NCBI RefSeq assembly: GCF_023159225.1
Contig: NC_063161.1
Location: 73,622,767-73,686,766 of the forward strand
Source of the DNA: Perognathus longimembris pacificus
Lineage: Eukaryota; Chordata; Mammalia; Rodentia; Heteromyidae
Direction of reading: 5' to 3'
Length of the DNA: 64,000 nt
A program made the translations under genes and the position numbers. Under the pieces are notes generated by a model. That model had not been told where the DNA came from, did not search any database, and saw only the letters and a program-made list of their open reading frames with translations. The number at the start of each line of letters is the position of its first letter. The first letter of the stretch is position 1. Below, in pieces: positions 1 to 10,821 of the stretch.

Positions 1-151
1 CACTTGAGCCACAGCCACTTCCAGCTTTTTCTGAGTAGTTTATTGGAGATAAGAGTCTCACAGACTTTCCAGCCCAAGCTGCCTTTGAACTGCCATCCTC
101 AGATCTCAGCCTCCAAAATAGCTAGGATTGCAGTTGTGAGCAACTGGCTGA
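1..151 (-). mobile_element. B1-Geo composite SINE, cut by window edge
   Basis: Read on the minus strand this gives a 7SL/B1-like left part (cctagct-type core followed by ggaggctgagatctgagg), a short link with gtctgtgagactcttatct, and then the start of a Geo right monomer (ggaagtgg...ctgtggctcaagtg) that runs off the window edge. The same order is seen in complete copies at 4509-4720 and 25816-26055. There is no coding content. Confidence 0.8.
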
Positions 152-330
152 GATAATCCTATTTCTTGTTTTCCATTCTAGCTGGGATGCCGGTGCACAC
201 CACCTCACATATTTACTTCTGTTGAGACAGAGGCTTTTATGCCCAGAGTGGCTTAGAACTGCCCTCCCAATTTCAGCCTCTCAAGCAGCTAGAATGTGCA
301 TGTCACCACAATCAGCCATTGATGGAGATG
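152..330 (-). mobile_element. Old B1-like SINE
   Basis: Minus-strand reading shows degraded B1 landmarks (cagctagaatg..., gaggctgaaattgggagg, agacagagg in reverse). It is more diverged than the neighbouring composite SINE and abuts it. A further weak B1-like end may lie at 360-415. Confidence 0.5.
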
Positions 331-424
331 GGGAATCCTCACATAAATCTTCCCCATCTTCACCTCCTAAGTCACTTGGATTATAAGCACTAGCCATGGG
401 GGCTGGTAGGCATGACCTCTTGGT

Positions 425-505
425 AGCATGTAAAAACAGTAAAAGATTTGCCTAGCATGAACAAGGCTCTGGAGCTTATCCTCAGCACAAAATGCACAAA
501 AATAG
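425..505 (+). mobile_element. tRNA/ID-like SINE fragment
   Basis: A weak match to the ID-like pattern gcctagca...aaggctctggag...cctcagcac. It is old and has no clear tail; the call rests on order of motifs only. Confidence 0.35.
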
Positions 506-909
506 AGTCAAGAATGGTGTTTAGTCATCAGTATATTATTGTTCATTCTCATTCAGAAATTATCCATCAACTAACTCAACTGTACACTACTAGAGGGCTA
601 AAACTATCTAAGAATGCCAAAAATCACATGCTTTAAGGCCGACACACCATAAAGCATGACTATTTTTGTGAAATAATTTTATAGTATTATTTAAATTTAA
701 AGAGAGCTGCATTTTCTTGCTTCCAAATGCCAGGTAGGAGTGTTAGTTTATTTAAACAAGCAAGGAAGTTCCTGAGAAAATCAACAAAAATCTCCACACA
801 AAACCTAAATACAGCTAAGACATATACAGAAACTTATCTTAAGTATGTTAATTGGTTCTTATATTATTTCTTTCCCAAGCTATCAATAAGGAATTTTTTA
901 TTTTCTTTT
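506..909. other. Unique AT-rich DNA, nothing recognised
   Basis: AT-rich sequence with no recognisable gene, RNA or repeat. Short open frames are chance frames. Confidence 0.5.
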
Positions 910-1115
910 TTTAAATTTTTATTAAATTTTATTGACAAGGCAATGTACAGAGGGGGTACAGTTACATAATAAGGTAGTGAGTACATTTCTTGTCATATTT
1001 GTTATACCCTCCCTTAGTTTTTTTTCCTTCCCTAGTTCAGGTAAGCATATATACAATATCCAATGTACCAAAATCATATACAATAAATGTGGAGAATATG
1101 AAATGTATGTGTCAA
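910..1115 (-). mobile_element. 5'-truncated L1 3' end
   Basis: A T-rich start (the poly(A) tail read backwards) is followed by sequence that aligns, in reverse, with the 3'UTR of the L1 at 17001-17226: acaaggcaatgtacag, gggtacagttacataata, gtgagtacatttcttg and catatatacaat. Only about 200 bp of the 3' end is present, the usual outcome of aborted target-primed reverse transcription. It is clearly more diverged than the 10.8-17.2 kb element. Confidence 0.85.
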
Positions 1116-1550
1116 TTTCTAAAAACTGATCAGATCCTAACTCCTTTCTCTTAAGACAGGTCATAAGCTAAACCTGGAGGTAATAAGGTATTTCTTGGGT
1201 GTCAAGTGAGACAGGAAGGCTGTTTCTGAATCAGAGACACACAGACCCCAAGCTTGCCAAACACCTGAAGCTTCAGTCTCAAGCAAAAAATAATCCCGGA
1301 AACATCAGAAAAAATTTGCTAGTTCAGATTTCAACAGGCTCTTCTTCCAAAAGCATAAAATTCCTAACTGCTTGGTGCTTACCCATAGACCTACATTGAT
1401 TTTGTTTTAAGGATAATCAAAGTAGAATCTGTGTTAACAATCAGATTTCAAACATTCAACTACAAGGGATCACCAAATGGGTCAGATCATAAAACTGATT
1501 CCCAGTTACTAAAAACACCAATTTAAATAACAAACCAAGAGCAAAACAAC
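1116..1550. other. Unique DNA, nothing recognised
   Basis: No gene, RNA or recognisable repeat. An open frame at 1199-1399 has no protein-like features. Confidence 0.5.
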
Positions 1551-1560
1551 ATGTGAAATC

Positions 1561-1786
1561 CAGGGGCTGGGACTATGGCCTAGTGGAAAGAGTGCTTCCC
1601 TCATATACATGAAGCCCTGGGTTTGATTCCTCAGCACCACATAAACAGAAAAAGCTGGAAGTGGCACTGTGGCTCAAGTGGTAGAGTGCTAGCCTTGAGC
1701 AAAAAGAAACCAGGGACAGTGCTCAGGCCCCGAGAGCAAGGCCCAGGACTAGCAAAAATAAATAAATAAATAAAATAAAAATAGAG
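1561..1786 (+). mobile_element. IDL-Geo dimeric SINE (copy 1)
   Basis: The left ID-like monomer (about 1562-1652) has ggctgggactatggcctag and ends in cagcaccac. The right Geo monomer (about 1654-1754) has ctgtggctcaagtggtagag and ccaggactagc. The tail is an AAAT-rich run at 1755-1786. The 10-bp sequence atgtgaaatc sits immediately before (1551-1560) and after the tail (1787-1796), an exact target-site duplication. The second B box is mutated, so this copy is probably transcriptionally dead. Confidence 0.9.
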
Positions 1787-1821
1787 ATGTGAAATCTGTA
1801 GACATTAAGAAAGAAAAAATC

Positions 1822-2028
1822 CGGGGCTGGGGATATGGCCTAGTGGCAAGAGTGCTTGCCTCATATACATGAAGCCCTGGGTTCGATTCCCCAGCACCAC
1901 ATATATGGAAAACGGCCAGAAGTGGCGCTATGGCTCAAGTGGCAGAGTGCGAGCCTTGAGCAAAAAGAAACCAGGGACAGTGCTCAGGCCCTGAGTCTAA
2001 GCTCCAGGACTGGCAAAAAAAAAAAAAA

Positions 2029-2060
<32 letters not shown>

Positions 2061-2066
2061 AAAAAA
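1822..2066 (+). mobile_element. IDL-Geo dimeric SINE (copy 2) with (GAAA)n tail
   Basis: A better preserved copy than the one 25 bp upstream: the ID-like head keeps ggttcgattcc (B box), and the Geo half starts near 1912. The A tail has become a (GAAA)n microsatellite (about 2030-2066). Near-identical flanks, agaaagaaaaaatc before and agaaagaaaaaaatc after, look like the target-site duplication, although the tail itself is of the same composition. Confidence 0.9.
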
Positions 2067-3124
2067 TCTAGAGAAAGTATGGAGCGATCAGTTTGAGATG
2101 TACTTACCATGGGGAATTTGCTCTGGAGGCTAAGGAAATGCACGCGGGCTGAAGTGGTCCTTGAGTGTGTTCCCTAACCGGCTATCAGGGGGGTTTAATT
2201 GGCTGTCGGGTTACTTCACTTGGTTGATGATGGAGAGAAACTCATAAAAATCCTAACTTTCAAAATGATAAAAATCTTGACTCTCATGTAAATATAAAAT
2301 GAACATGTGTCAGAGATCTTATTCAATTCATTCTTTAATGAGGGAACTACTAATATGTGAAGACTGGTTCAAAGAACATTTGAAGGGCTGGGCATTTAAA
2401 GATAATTTGCCAGGGAAATATTCGGGTATGATTTCTCAATTAGATTTTTTTTAAACCCTTTTAAAGTCCAATAGAGTAACCACCCATAACGATGAGGTTA
2501 TCTACTATTTCAGACAGAAATTGCTTGCATCTCGACTACACAAAACTTCCAAGCTAATCACAATGCCACCTAATCTGAACCTTTAGTAAATAGTAACTAG
2601 AGGGTGGAATAAAGTGCTTTCCCATGTTGGGTAGGTATGGGTCCATCCTCACATGACACTCAAAGCTCAGGCCACTTGCCTATCTGATTTACTTCCAAGT
2701 TTTGATAATTTTTCTTCACCTACAAGAAAAAAAAGTTCTTCTACTTAAAAAGATAAAGGCTGCATGCCATCATATCCTCAGAGAGCAAAAAACAGTAAAA
2801 TTGATTGTGCTTCATTGATTAAAAGACATCTACTTTCTTTTCTCCAAGACTTCAAAGCAACTGTGGGTCAGGGCCAAGGCCAGAGGGTTTCAACTCCTAC
2901 CATTCCTCTGTTTGAAATACTTCCCCCCTGAGAAAGGTCTACTACTTCTTTAAGACAGTGCTGAGGTAGCCAGAATCAATAAGATGAAAAAAGTGGACAC
3001 ATTGTTGTAAGTAACTCCAAGGCACCAGCTAGACAAAGCTGATTCAGATGGGAGAACTGAGAGGATCATGCTTTTAGAGGGTGTGTATCAGTGATCTCCA
3101 TAAAGACAGAAATAATGAGAACTG
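2067..3124. other. Unique DNA, nothing recognised
   Basis: About 1 kb without a recognisable gene or repeat. Base composition is AT-rich and CpG-poor, typical mammalian intergenic or intronic DNA. Confidence 0.5.
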
Positions 3125-3600
3125 TACATGGGTATCTGAGAGCAGATTTATTAGGGAAAGTGGTTCACATGATTGTGGAAGTTGAATACTCCCACAACAG
3201 ATGGCCTACAAACTAGAGAACTATAGGGTACCAGGGGTATGACTCAGTCCTTGTCCAAAGACCTGGGAACCTAGGTGTTCAGTCCTTGTCCAAAGGCTAG
3301 ATGGACAGCCTGCAGCTCCGAGATCCATGGGGAGGAGCAGAAGGTCCCGGCTTTACAAGGAGAGGCCAATTTCCTTTCCCTCTGGTTTTCTTCTCTCCAT
3401 AATCCCTACAGATTGGATGGCAACTGTTAACACTTGGAATGGATTGTTCCCTCTGTCTATGCCAATTCACTGCCAGTGTCTTCTGCAGACACTTTCACAA
3501 GACACGCTGGTGCTCTGGATGTTCCTTAATCTCACAGCTAACCAGCACAGAGGGGAAACACATTCAAGTTTGACAGTGCACAATGTGACACACACCCTCC
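3125..3600 (-). mobile_element. MLT2-like (ERVL) LTR remnant
   Basis: Read on the plus strand it begins agatttattagggaa and tggttcacatgattgtgg, the reversed 3' end of MLT2-type LTRs, followed by the characteristic internal duplication cagtccttgtccaaag at 3245-3260 and 3280-3295, then gattggatg near 3412, and ends near agtttgacagtgcac (reverse of the gtcaacttg start). It is diverged and indel-ridden. The family name comes from remembered consensus sequence, not a search. Confidence 0.6.
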
Positions 3601-4508
3601 AGTCTCCCTGCCACCATCCCCATCGCATAGTAATGTCTCCTTCCGAAGACACTGTGAACCAAAGCCTGATCTTCATCCTTCCTGGTGACAAGGAAGGCCA
3701 CCAGAGAGGATGAGCTAGATAGAAAAGAGACCCTCTGGTCCTGAATCCTTAACACCCCATTCTGCAGTGTTGTGTGGGCAGAGAGGACCTTGATCGCTCA
3801 GGCTCCCACGGCTTCCAGCGCATGCCTGGATGTTCTAATGGAACTTGTGCTCGGCCTTTCCCTTCTACGATTCATGCTCATCCTCCTTTTAAAAATGACC
3901 TTCTCATATTTCATTCTTCTATTTCATACCTGTGTCTCAACTCCGTGGGCCACATTCACCCCTCCTCTGCCTCCTCACTGGCCCCCTGCAAAGCCCCTGC
4001 TTCACATCCCTGTCATCCACTTTTAAGGAGAAGCTCCCACACATGAGAGGGAATAGCCATTCTCTGCTTCAAAACTAAAATAAGGGTAGAAAGCTAGGAA
4101 ACAACTCCTCTAAAGTTGTATGCCCCAGGACAAGACATTTCAACCTGCCAGGGCACGCACTGTTAAACTTTATAAAGAGAATCACACAAAACATTGTAGC
4201 ACTTAGTGGGTTTTACAGGGCAGACACCCTGCCAAGAACTAGAACCTGACCAAGCATCCCAGAAACCTGCTTCTTCTCTGCAGTTACCTGCTGGGACATG
4301 TGTGGAGGAGGAGAGGAAAGCACTGGTGAGTGTAGCTGAGCACCAGATTCTGCCTTTCTGCTCCATAGAACTCTGTGTGGAGGTGGGTGCATTTGTGCAT
4401 GTTTTAATCTGACTCTTTCTTGTTCTAGGCCAGAGCCTAAAGTGTGTTACAGTCACTGTGCCTCAGACCATGCTGAAATACTTGACCCTCCACTGTTGTG
4501 ACAAAACT
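3601..4508. other. Unique DNA, no gene recognised
   Basis: Moderate GC. Overlapping open frames of 84-97 codons near 3772-4046 and 4163-4456 exist on both strands, but none shows a domain, a signal peptide, or splice sites that would mark an exon. Confidence 0.45.
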
Positions 4509-4720
4509 TCTGTAATCCTAGCTACTCAGGAGGTTGAGATCTGAGGATCAAGGTTCAGAGCCAGCCTGGGCAAGAAAGTCTGTGAGACTCTTTATCTCCA
4601 ATTAACTGGTTAAAAAAAAAGCTGGAAGTGGAGCTGTGGCTCAGGTAACAGAGTGCCAGCCTTGAGCAAAAAAGCTCAGGGACAGCGCCCAGGCTCTGAG
4701 TTCCAGCTCAAGGACTGGTA
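4509..4720 (+). mobile_element. B1-Geo composite SINE
   Basis: The B1-like left part (gtaatcctagctactcagg, ggttgagatctgaggatc, agccagcctgggcaag) is joined through ctttatctccaattaac and a short A run to a Geo right monomer (gctggaagtggagctgtggc ... caaggactgg). The 3' tail has drifted to a tgca-rich sequence. Confidence 0.85.
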
Positions 4721-4786
4721 CATGCATGCAAGCATATGCACGTCCACACACCCCTTCTAGTAAATCAACTGAAAGGAAAAAGGGTT

Positions 4787-5040
4787 GCCAGGTGCCTGTG
4801 GCTCAAGCCTGTTTAGCTACTCTGGAGGCTGAGACCTCTAGGACAGAGGTTCAAAGCCAACCCAGAAAGAAAAACCTAAGAGATTCCATCTCTAATTAAG
4901 CAGGGGAAATGTCAGACTCCAAATGTGGCTTGAGTGGTAAGAGTGCCAGCTGTGAACAAGAAAGCCAAGTGAAAGCCAGAAGTCTTGAGTTCAGGCCCCC
5001 ATACTAGCACCAAAAGAAGAAGAAAAAGGAAAAGGAAGGA
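4787..5040 (+). mobile_element. B1 + tRNA-like composite SINE
   Basis: The B1-like part (gtggctcaagcctgtttagc, ggaggctgagacctctagg) is followed near 4915 by a tRNA-like monomer with atgtggcttgagtggtaag and cttgagttcaggccc, then an AG-rich degenerated tail. The right monomer is intermediate in appearance between the classic tRNA-like monomer and Geo. Confidence 0.7.
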
Positions 5041-5079
5041 AAGGCTTACTTTGGGCCAGAGCTCTTGAGCTTCCCGGCC

Positions 5080-5360
5080 ATGGTTCCTGGCTCCTTTTTT
5101 CTAGGCTGTGGTGAGGCATAGCATCAAGACATATAGGGAAGGGTAGAGCAGCATTTTATTCTGGTATCTAGGAAACAGAGACAAAGGACTAGGCCAGGAC
5201 AACAGAATTCTCAGGGACAACTAAGTCCCACCATCTAAAGTTTCCACCAAGTACAATGCTCATCAAACCATGACTAGATCCAAGGGTTAGTCCATTGATG
5301 AGATCAGACAGAACCTTTGATCCATTCACCTGCCAGGGCTCCACCTCTGTCCATGGCTGC
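5080..5360 (-). mobile_element. MaLR-like LTR remnant
   Basis: Contains the reversed MaLR landmarks gtcccaccatctaaagtttcc and a downstream acc-atgac pattern. A possible upstream part has ggctgtggtgaggca. It is diverged, with ends uncertain by tens of bases. Confidence 0.5.
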
Positions 5361-5579
5361 AGGAAGGACCAAGGCCATGCTTTAGGGACATTTGGGATCC
5401 AAGCTCTGGTTGGCTTGCCGTTGGAGGGGAAGAGGAGAAACTTCGGGATTTTGCTAGGACTCTAAGCACGGAATGCCACGGGCTCTGCACCACATGCTTC
5501 ACACTTTACAATGACTATAGCAGCTTCTTTTCTCACCTATCAGAACACTTTAGAGAACAGAAAATATTTTTAAAATAAG
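5361..5579. other. Unique DNA
   Basis: No recognisable feature. Confidence 0.4.
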
Positions 5580-5770
5580 ATGAACTATCTGTCCATGTTA
5601 TGCAAAAAATGAATATGGAATATTATAAAGAAAGCAATTAATCCGCACTTAAAACTAATTGCTGAACCCAGTGGGTCTTTAAATTATTCATTAGTGCTAT
5701 TTAAACATAATTGCAATTTATGAGGAAAACCCATTATGAATTTCTTTTAGGAATAAAAAAGAAAGGGTTT
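5580..5770. promoter_or_regulatory. Candidate conserved noncoding element (homeodomain-type motifs)
   Basis: A repeat-free AT-rich block with a cluster of TAAT/ATTA cores: gcaattaatccgcac, aaaactaattgctg, aaattattcattagtgc, acataattgcaatttatg. Such clusters are typical of developmental enhancers. Conservation cannot be measured here; the call rests on motif density and absence of repeats. Confidence 0.35.
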
Positions 5771-6977
5771 CCTTTTTAAATTTTTATTTACATCTGCTTT
5801 TGGCTCTTCAGACAAGACCATGTTCAGGCCACCTTAGAATTCCCATTATCCCCACCCCAATCTAGTCAACCCTGATCTTAATCATACCTTAATACTTAAT
5901 TATACCTAAACTTCATGACACAGAACCTGAACTCATGAAAGGGCAATGGAGTTGTCCTAAGAGGGTATGAAAGACATTCCTAAAGGGAAAAAAGAAAAGA
6001 CTCTACAGGTGCAAAGCAGGAACCCACTGTCGAGATACAAGTCCATCTTCAGGTTAAGTTGTCTGGGCCATGGTACTGAACCCAGTACCCACACGCATGG
6101 CAGAGTCTTTCCCTGCAGCTGTTCACAGTACTCAGGAGTCTGAATTTCTCTCCCTGCCCTACTCATTTGCAACATGCCCCAGGATTTTAATTTCTCTGCT
6201 GCCTTCAAAGAACTCTCAGATCCACAGCCATAAAATGGTAGAAGAGAAGGACTTTCATCTAGTTCACTGGCTTCTACACTGTGTTCACTAGCATCCCAGG
6301 AGTTCCCCACTGGGATGGGGTTGCTGAGTTGGAGTGAGCTTGGGGTTCCCCAACCCCACTCCAACTCCCATTCCCCAAATCTCCATCAGAAGACCCCTTC
6401 TGAGTCTGTAAGGTTTCATTAGAGACCAAAATTCTAATTCCCCTAAAACCAAAATTCAAAGCTGATACTCATGATATCGATGAGAAAACCACAGCCTAGA
6501 AAAGTTGGTAGACTTGCCAGAGGTGGGAGAGCCACTGGCAGCACTGAGAGCAGGCCTGGCTGTGATGACATGAAGAACTCAGAAGACGGCTCTGAGGCCA
6601 AAATGACCTGCATCCATATCTGACTCCAACCACTGTCCTTAGGATTTATCTGCTCTTAAACTTTCCAAGCCTGTTTTCATCTGATGAAAGAGGAGTTAAA
6701 AATACCAGCCGTGCATACATTGCTGAGCTACAATCCCTGGAAATACTGTGAGCATCACACACAGGCAGCAGGTGTTCAGTGTAAACAACAGCCTCCTCAT
6801 CAGAGATACTCAATCAGCACCCACTGGAAGTGTGCTGTTTGCTGACTGCCAGACGTGGCACAGTGCACTTCTTGCCCCTAACACAAGCATTGCTCACAAC
6901 CTTCCCTGTTGTAATGAGCAGACAAGTAAATATGCACATACGCCACTTTCTCTCTCCTCTCTTTCTCTTACACACTT

Positions 6978-6981
<4 letters not shown>
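5771..6981. other. Unique DNA, no gene recognised
   Basis: A frame of 135 codons on the minus strand (5957-6364) and others are present, but there are no exon-like splice signals around them and no recognisable domain. Confidence 0.45.

Positions 6982-7012
<31 letters not shown>
6982..7012. repeat. (CA)n microsatellite
   Basis: An uninterrupted CA run of about 15 units, with looser CA-rich sequence just upstream. Confidence 0.98.
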
Positions 7013-7014
<2 letters not shown>

Positions 7015-7455
7015 CACTCCTGTTATACTTGCACAAAGGAGACCTCCTGGGCAAGTAAGCTTTCCCTACCCCAACAGCACTGATCCATAGGTATTCAAAC
7101 TTCTCAGATCTCCCACTGCCTGCATTATTAACCTCTTTTCTTTTTGACCTCATTAAAAACAAATAAGTAGGCAAAGAAGCAAACCAAGCAGAATGTGATA
7201 GTTCCATTTGACAGTTACTTTGAACTACCAGTTTGAAATAGAAAATAGACTGGGGGACCAGAGAAAAGATGGACTGTGGTTAAGTCAATGACGAATGTGA
7301 AATGAAGTTATTTAGGCCTGGGATTTCAGTTCCTTTCTTAGACCAACAATACTCTTTCTGGGCTACTTCTCCCATTTGTAGTTACTCATTTAAAGTAAGA
7401 CTGGCTCCCGTCTCAGCTCAAGTGAGCACTTGTTATGTCCCCAAAAGCCACATTC
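7013..7455. other. Unique DNA
   Basis: No recognisable feature. Confidence 0.4.
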
Positions 7456-7660
7456 TTTTTTAAAATTTTTTAATTTTTATTAATTAAATTTTGTTGACAA
7501 GGTATTGTGCAAAAGGGGTACAGTTACATAATAGGGCAGTGAGTACATGTCTTGTGATATCTTACACCCTCAATTTTTTTTCCTTCCCTAGATCAGGTAG
7601 ACATATATACAATACCCAGTGTACCAAAATCATATACAGTAGCCAACGTGGTGTACGTCA
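7456..7660 (-). mobile_element. 5'-truncated L1 3' end
   Basis: Starts with a T-rich tail, then gacaaggtattgtgcaaaag, gggtacagttacataatagg, cttgtgatatcttacaccct and tagacatatatacaatac, which is the reverse of the 3'UTR at 17001-17226. It is closer to that element than the copy at 910-1115 is, so probably a younger insertion. Confidence 0.88.
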
Positions 7661-8637
7661 AGGCAAAAGCCATATTCTTGATCACTTGCCTATGGCTCTC
7701 CTGGGAGGTGGTGAAGGCTAGTAGGAAGAAGTTAGGTGACTGAGGGGATGAAAGAGGTTATTTGCTATATAAAAGATACTCAATTCATACTTGAGAAATG
7801 AATAAACGTGTGAATTAACTGCAAGGTGAAGTATTAGGCATTTTGGTATCCACTGATTTCACTTTTGTTACTCTTCTCTATAACTCTTTTTTAACTAGGT
7901 TTCTTTAGGTTACGTTCATATTAATTGAAATATTTCTGTTTAAAACACAGTTATCAAGAATTGCACGTGACTGAGTACAAATGTATAAAAAAAAAAAAGA
8001 AGAAAAAAAAAACCACAGAAAGATCGAATGATGGCTTGTCATCTACAAACATTCCAGGACAAATTTTTTCTCCTGACTTCAGAGGGCTGGGAATAAACAA
8101 TAAGGCAGTAAGTATATACCTGATTGTAATTGTGCTTTTATGTTTATGATCTTGATTCAAGCATCATGAAAGCCTAAACAGAATGCTAAAATTTATTTCA
8201 CCATAAGATCTAAAGTGATCAGCTCATGATGAGCATGAGTGTAAGACAAAATCAATACAATGTTAAGCAATAACTTTATCTGACAAAGGTAAATATTATA
8301 GTGGAAACTTCCAGATTTTTTAGCATTCTCACCAAAGCAATAAATAAACAGACTCCTCCCAAGGTAAAGATGGAAATATAATTATTCAGTCTCTCCATGT
8401 TACACTTGCCCAGAAATTGAAATATTGTTAGCAAACACAGATTTAAATTTTGTGCTCCAATGAATTGGGAGATCTCTTAGTTTATTGTTTTGATTTCTCT
8501 GCATTCTACCACAGGGAAATTATGCAAACTCTTACAGTACATGAAAGGAATACTGATAAATTATGGAATTTTATGCTTAGCTTGAAGATAATACCATGAG
8601 TCTCTACCAATCTATTGACATGGTAGTCTGAAGGGAA
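7661..8637. other. Unique AT-rich DNA
   Basis: No gene or clear interspersed repeat. Contains an impure A-rich run at about 7987-8012. Confidence 0.45.
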
Positions 8638-8735
8638 TTGTATTGTTCATGTCCTTCCTTTCCTCTCTCTCTTTCCCCCATCTCTCCCTTCTTTCCTTTT
8701 CTCCTTCTCTCTATTCCTTCCTTCCCTTCTTTATT
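8638..8735. repeat. Pyrimidine-rich (TTCC/CTTT) low-complexity tract
   Basis: An almost purely C/T stretch with imperfect ttcc and ctct units, next to the 3' (tail) side of a minus-strand B1. It probably grew from the SINE poly(A) tail. Confidence 0.85.
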
Positions 8736-8744
8736 CATTCACAT

Positions 8745-8862
8745 TATTTTTGAGATAGTTTCTTATTGTGTGGCCAAGGATGACCTCAAATTCTATGTGG
8801 CCCAGGCTAGCCTTGAATTCATGATCCTCTGCTTCAGGCTCCAAAGTTTTTGCTATTCTTAA
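8745..8862 (-). mobile_element. B1 SINE
   Basis: Reverse-strand B1 landmarks in order: tttgagatagtttcttattg, tgtggcc, cctcaaattc, gtggcccaggctagccttg, aattcatgatcctc. This looks like a standard rodent B1, not a Geo composite. Confidence 0.8.
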
Positions 8863-9439
8863 GAGATATGATTCAATGGTGTGCTCAGTGTGTTTGAAAT
8901 TGTGTAATGTAGGTCAAGCCAACTATTCAATTTAGCAAATAAAAGTTAGCCAGGTGTAAGGAGCCAGATACTTAGGAAATTTAAGTCACCCTGTAGTCTA
9001 AGGCTGAGGATCCTACTTACAGGTCAGAAGCTCTTAGAAATCTCTATAAAATGCAGGGCCCTGAGTTCCACCTAGGCCTGTAGGACCAACCCTCAGAGCC
9101 CAGGTAATGTGCAATGAATATGGCCTTTGGTAATTCTCTTCATAGCTAAGCAGAGACACAAGGCTGTATTTGTGACAACAAAGAAGCTAATAGAAACAAC
9201 AGTAATTCAACTGTTGATTTTAGCTGCATGACAACACATAACTACTTTCACCTGATTTTTCACTTTAAAAAATTAAATCGGTTGGACCCTGGCCTCTGTA
9301 TGTCACAGGGATGTCATAAGGTCATGGGGCTTTGCTTAAATCTGGGAAGAGTACAATGCTTGAGAGCAGAGAGAACCCTGTTTATTACAAATCAGAGAGT
9401 TTGTGTGCTTCAAGTTGGTGGGACCGTCACAAAAACAAC
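8863..9439. other. Unique DNA with a possible very old SINE
   Basis: A weak B1-like segment may lie at 8948-9090 (agccaggtgtaaggagcc). Otherwise nothing recognised. Confidence 0.35.
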
Positions 9440-9530
9440 CAAAGTGCTAGGCATGGCTTAAGGAGTAGAGTGTATACCTGTGCCTCAAAAGTACAAAGTT
9501 TTAGATTTAATCTAGTACTGCAAAGGGGAA
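9440..9530 (+). mobile_element. tRNA-like SINE monomer, diverged
   Basis: The order gtgctaggcatggcttaagg, gtagagtgtatacctgtgcc, atttaatctagtactgc follows that of the tRNA-like monomers elsewhere in the window. The ends are indistinct. Confidence 0.45.
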
Positions 9531-10149
9531 AAACAAAAGGACACAGATAAACCAAAGTGTTTGAGGAAAGTGCTGGAATCCAAGGTAGTGTTGAATGAAA
9601 ATTTGTTTTAGGAAGTCCTGAGTGGAAGTCAGGACAGCGAACTGAGCAGCTGTGGAAGAATCAGGAAGAGGCCACAGAGACCCTGGAAGTGAGCATCCCA
9701 GAGGCCTCCCATCTAAGCCAACAAGAAATAGGCATGAGTCTAGCTACAGGGCTGTCCTTTCTGAACATTTGACTGTGGTTAAGGCTCTTGCTGGAGATAG
9801 GTAACCTGCAAATCAGAAAGGAACTGGCGTAATTCACATGGGAAAAACAATCCCAAAGCCACGGGCACATGAGCAGCAGAACCCAGCTGCCTCTGCAATT
9901 GCTTAAAGAGGTCCAAAGACACCAGAGACAGGTGCCAGGCCATCTGCCACCTGCTGAGTGTGAGTCCCAAGACTGCTGCTAGGAACAGGGTGGGGGTGGG
10001 GTGGGGAGGCAGACCCACATACATACATGCCTGCTTCCTCAACCAGAGCAAAGCAGGAACTTGTCTTCATTGGAAAAGAGATGAGTGTTTAATAGAACCC
10101 AAATATCTAAATTCAGGAAGGGATGAAAAGCAATTTTTTATACTTAATT
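9531..10149. other. Unique DNA
   Basis: No recognisable gene or repeat. Confidence 0.4.
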
Positions 10150-10498
10150 TTTGTGATACAGGTTGAAGTAATCAAAAATTAGAGATCCCAAACAGTTCAA
10201 AATTCAAAATGTTTTGAACACCAAGGTGCTGACATAAATGGAAAGTTCTACACCTGATATCATGTACCAGGACACAGTCAAAATGCAGAGGCCCTGGCAA
10301 TTATGTAGAAACTACCCAGAGGCCATGTGTACAATGGGGACAAGAAACATCGATAAACTCCATGTCAGACTCGGGTCCATCCCCGAGACATCTCATTATG
10401 TATATGCAAATACCCTAGACTCCAAAGGACTCCGAAATCCAAACCACTTACCCACTTCTGGTCCCAAGCATTTTAGATGAGGGAGTCACAACCTATAC
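10150..10498 (-). mobile_element. Old mammalian interspersed repeat with inverted-type ends (family uncertain)
   Basis: Shares, in reverse, diagnostic stretches with the repeat at 17265-17573: acttctggtcccaagc, tctcattatgtatatgcaa and gactcgggtccatcccc. The ends (caggttgaag... and ...gagtcacaacctat) are loosely complementary, as in a short nonautonomous DNA transposon. I recognise the sequence as widespread in mammals but cannot name the family with confidence. Confidence 0.55.
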
Positions 10499-10807
10499 AA
10501 AGCATGACTCAACGGTCTGAGACCCATGCAGTCTTCAAGGTTATTCCATAAAAGCAATAAGCATTCGTTTTATCTGATGATAGTACCACTTCATTAAATA
10601 TTCTCCTGAGGAAATCAACATCTAACCCATCTTCTCACATGTAGGACACACAGAGAAACAGGAATGGAAGTGAACTCACGTGGACTTTATCATTTTTTCT
10701 ACTCCCCCTCCAATAGAATGCACTATGGAGGAGCGATCTCATAGGGGAAGATGGACGGCAGGGCACAACCGGGTCATGCCCCTCACAGTGGATCACCCAG
10801 TAGAGGC
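10499..10807. other. Pre-insertion flank of the L1
   Basis: Unique DNA between the old repeat and the L1. In the pre-insertion allele it would have joined directly to 17241 onward. Confidence 0.5.
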
Positions 10808-10821
10808 AAAGCTACCACTGA
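10808..10821. repeat. L1 target-site duplication, 5' copy
   Basis: aaagctaccactga here is repeated exactly at 17227-17240 after the L1 poly(A). The leading A residues are ambiguous with the tail in the 3' copy, leaving at least 11 unambiguous bases. The site begins with AAA, as expected for cleavage by the L1 endonuclease on the opposite strand. Confidence 0.95.
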
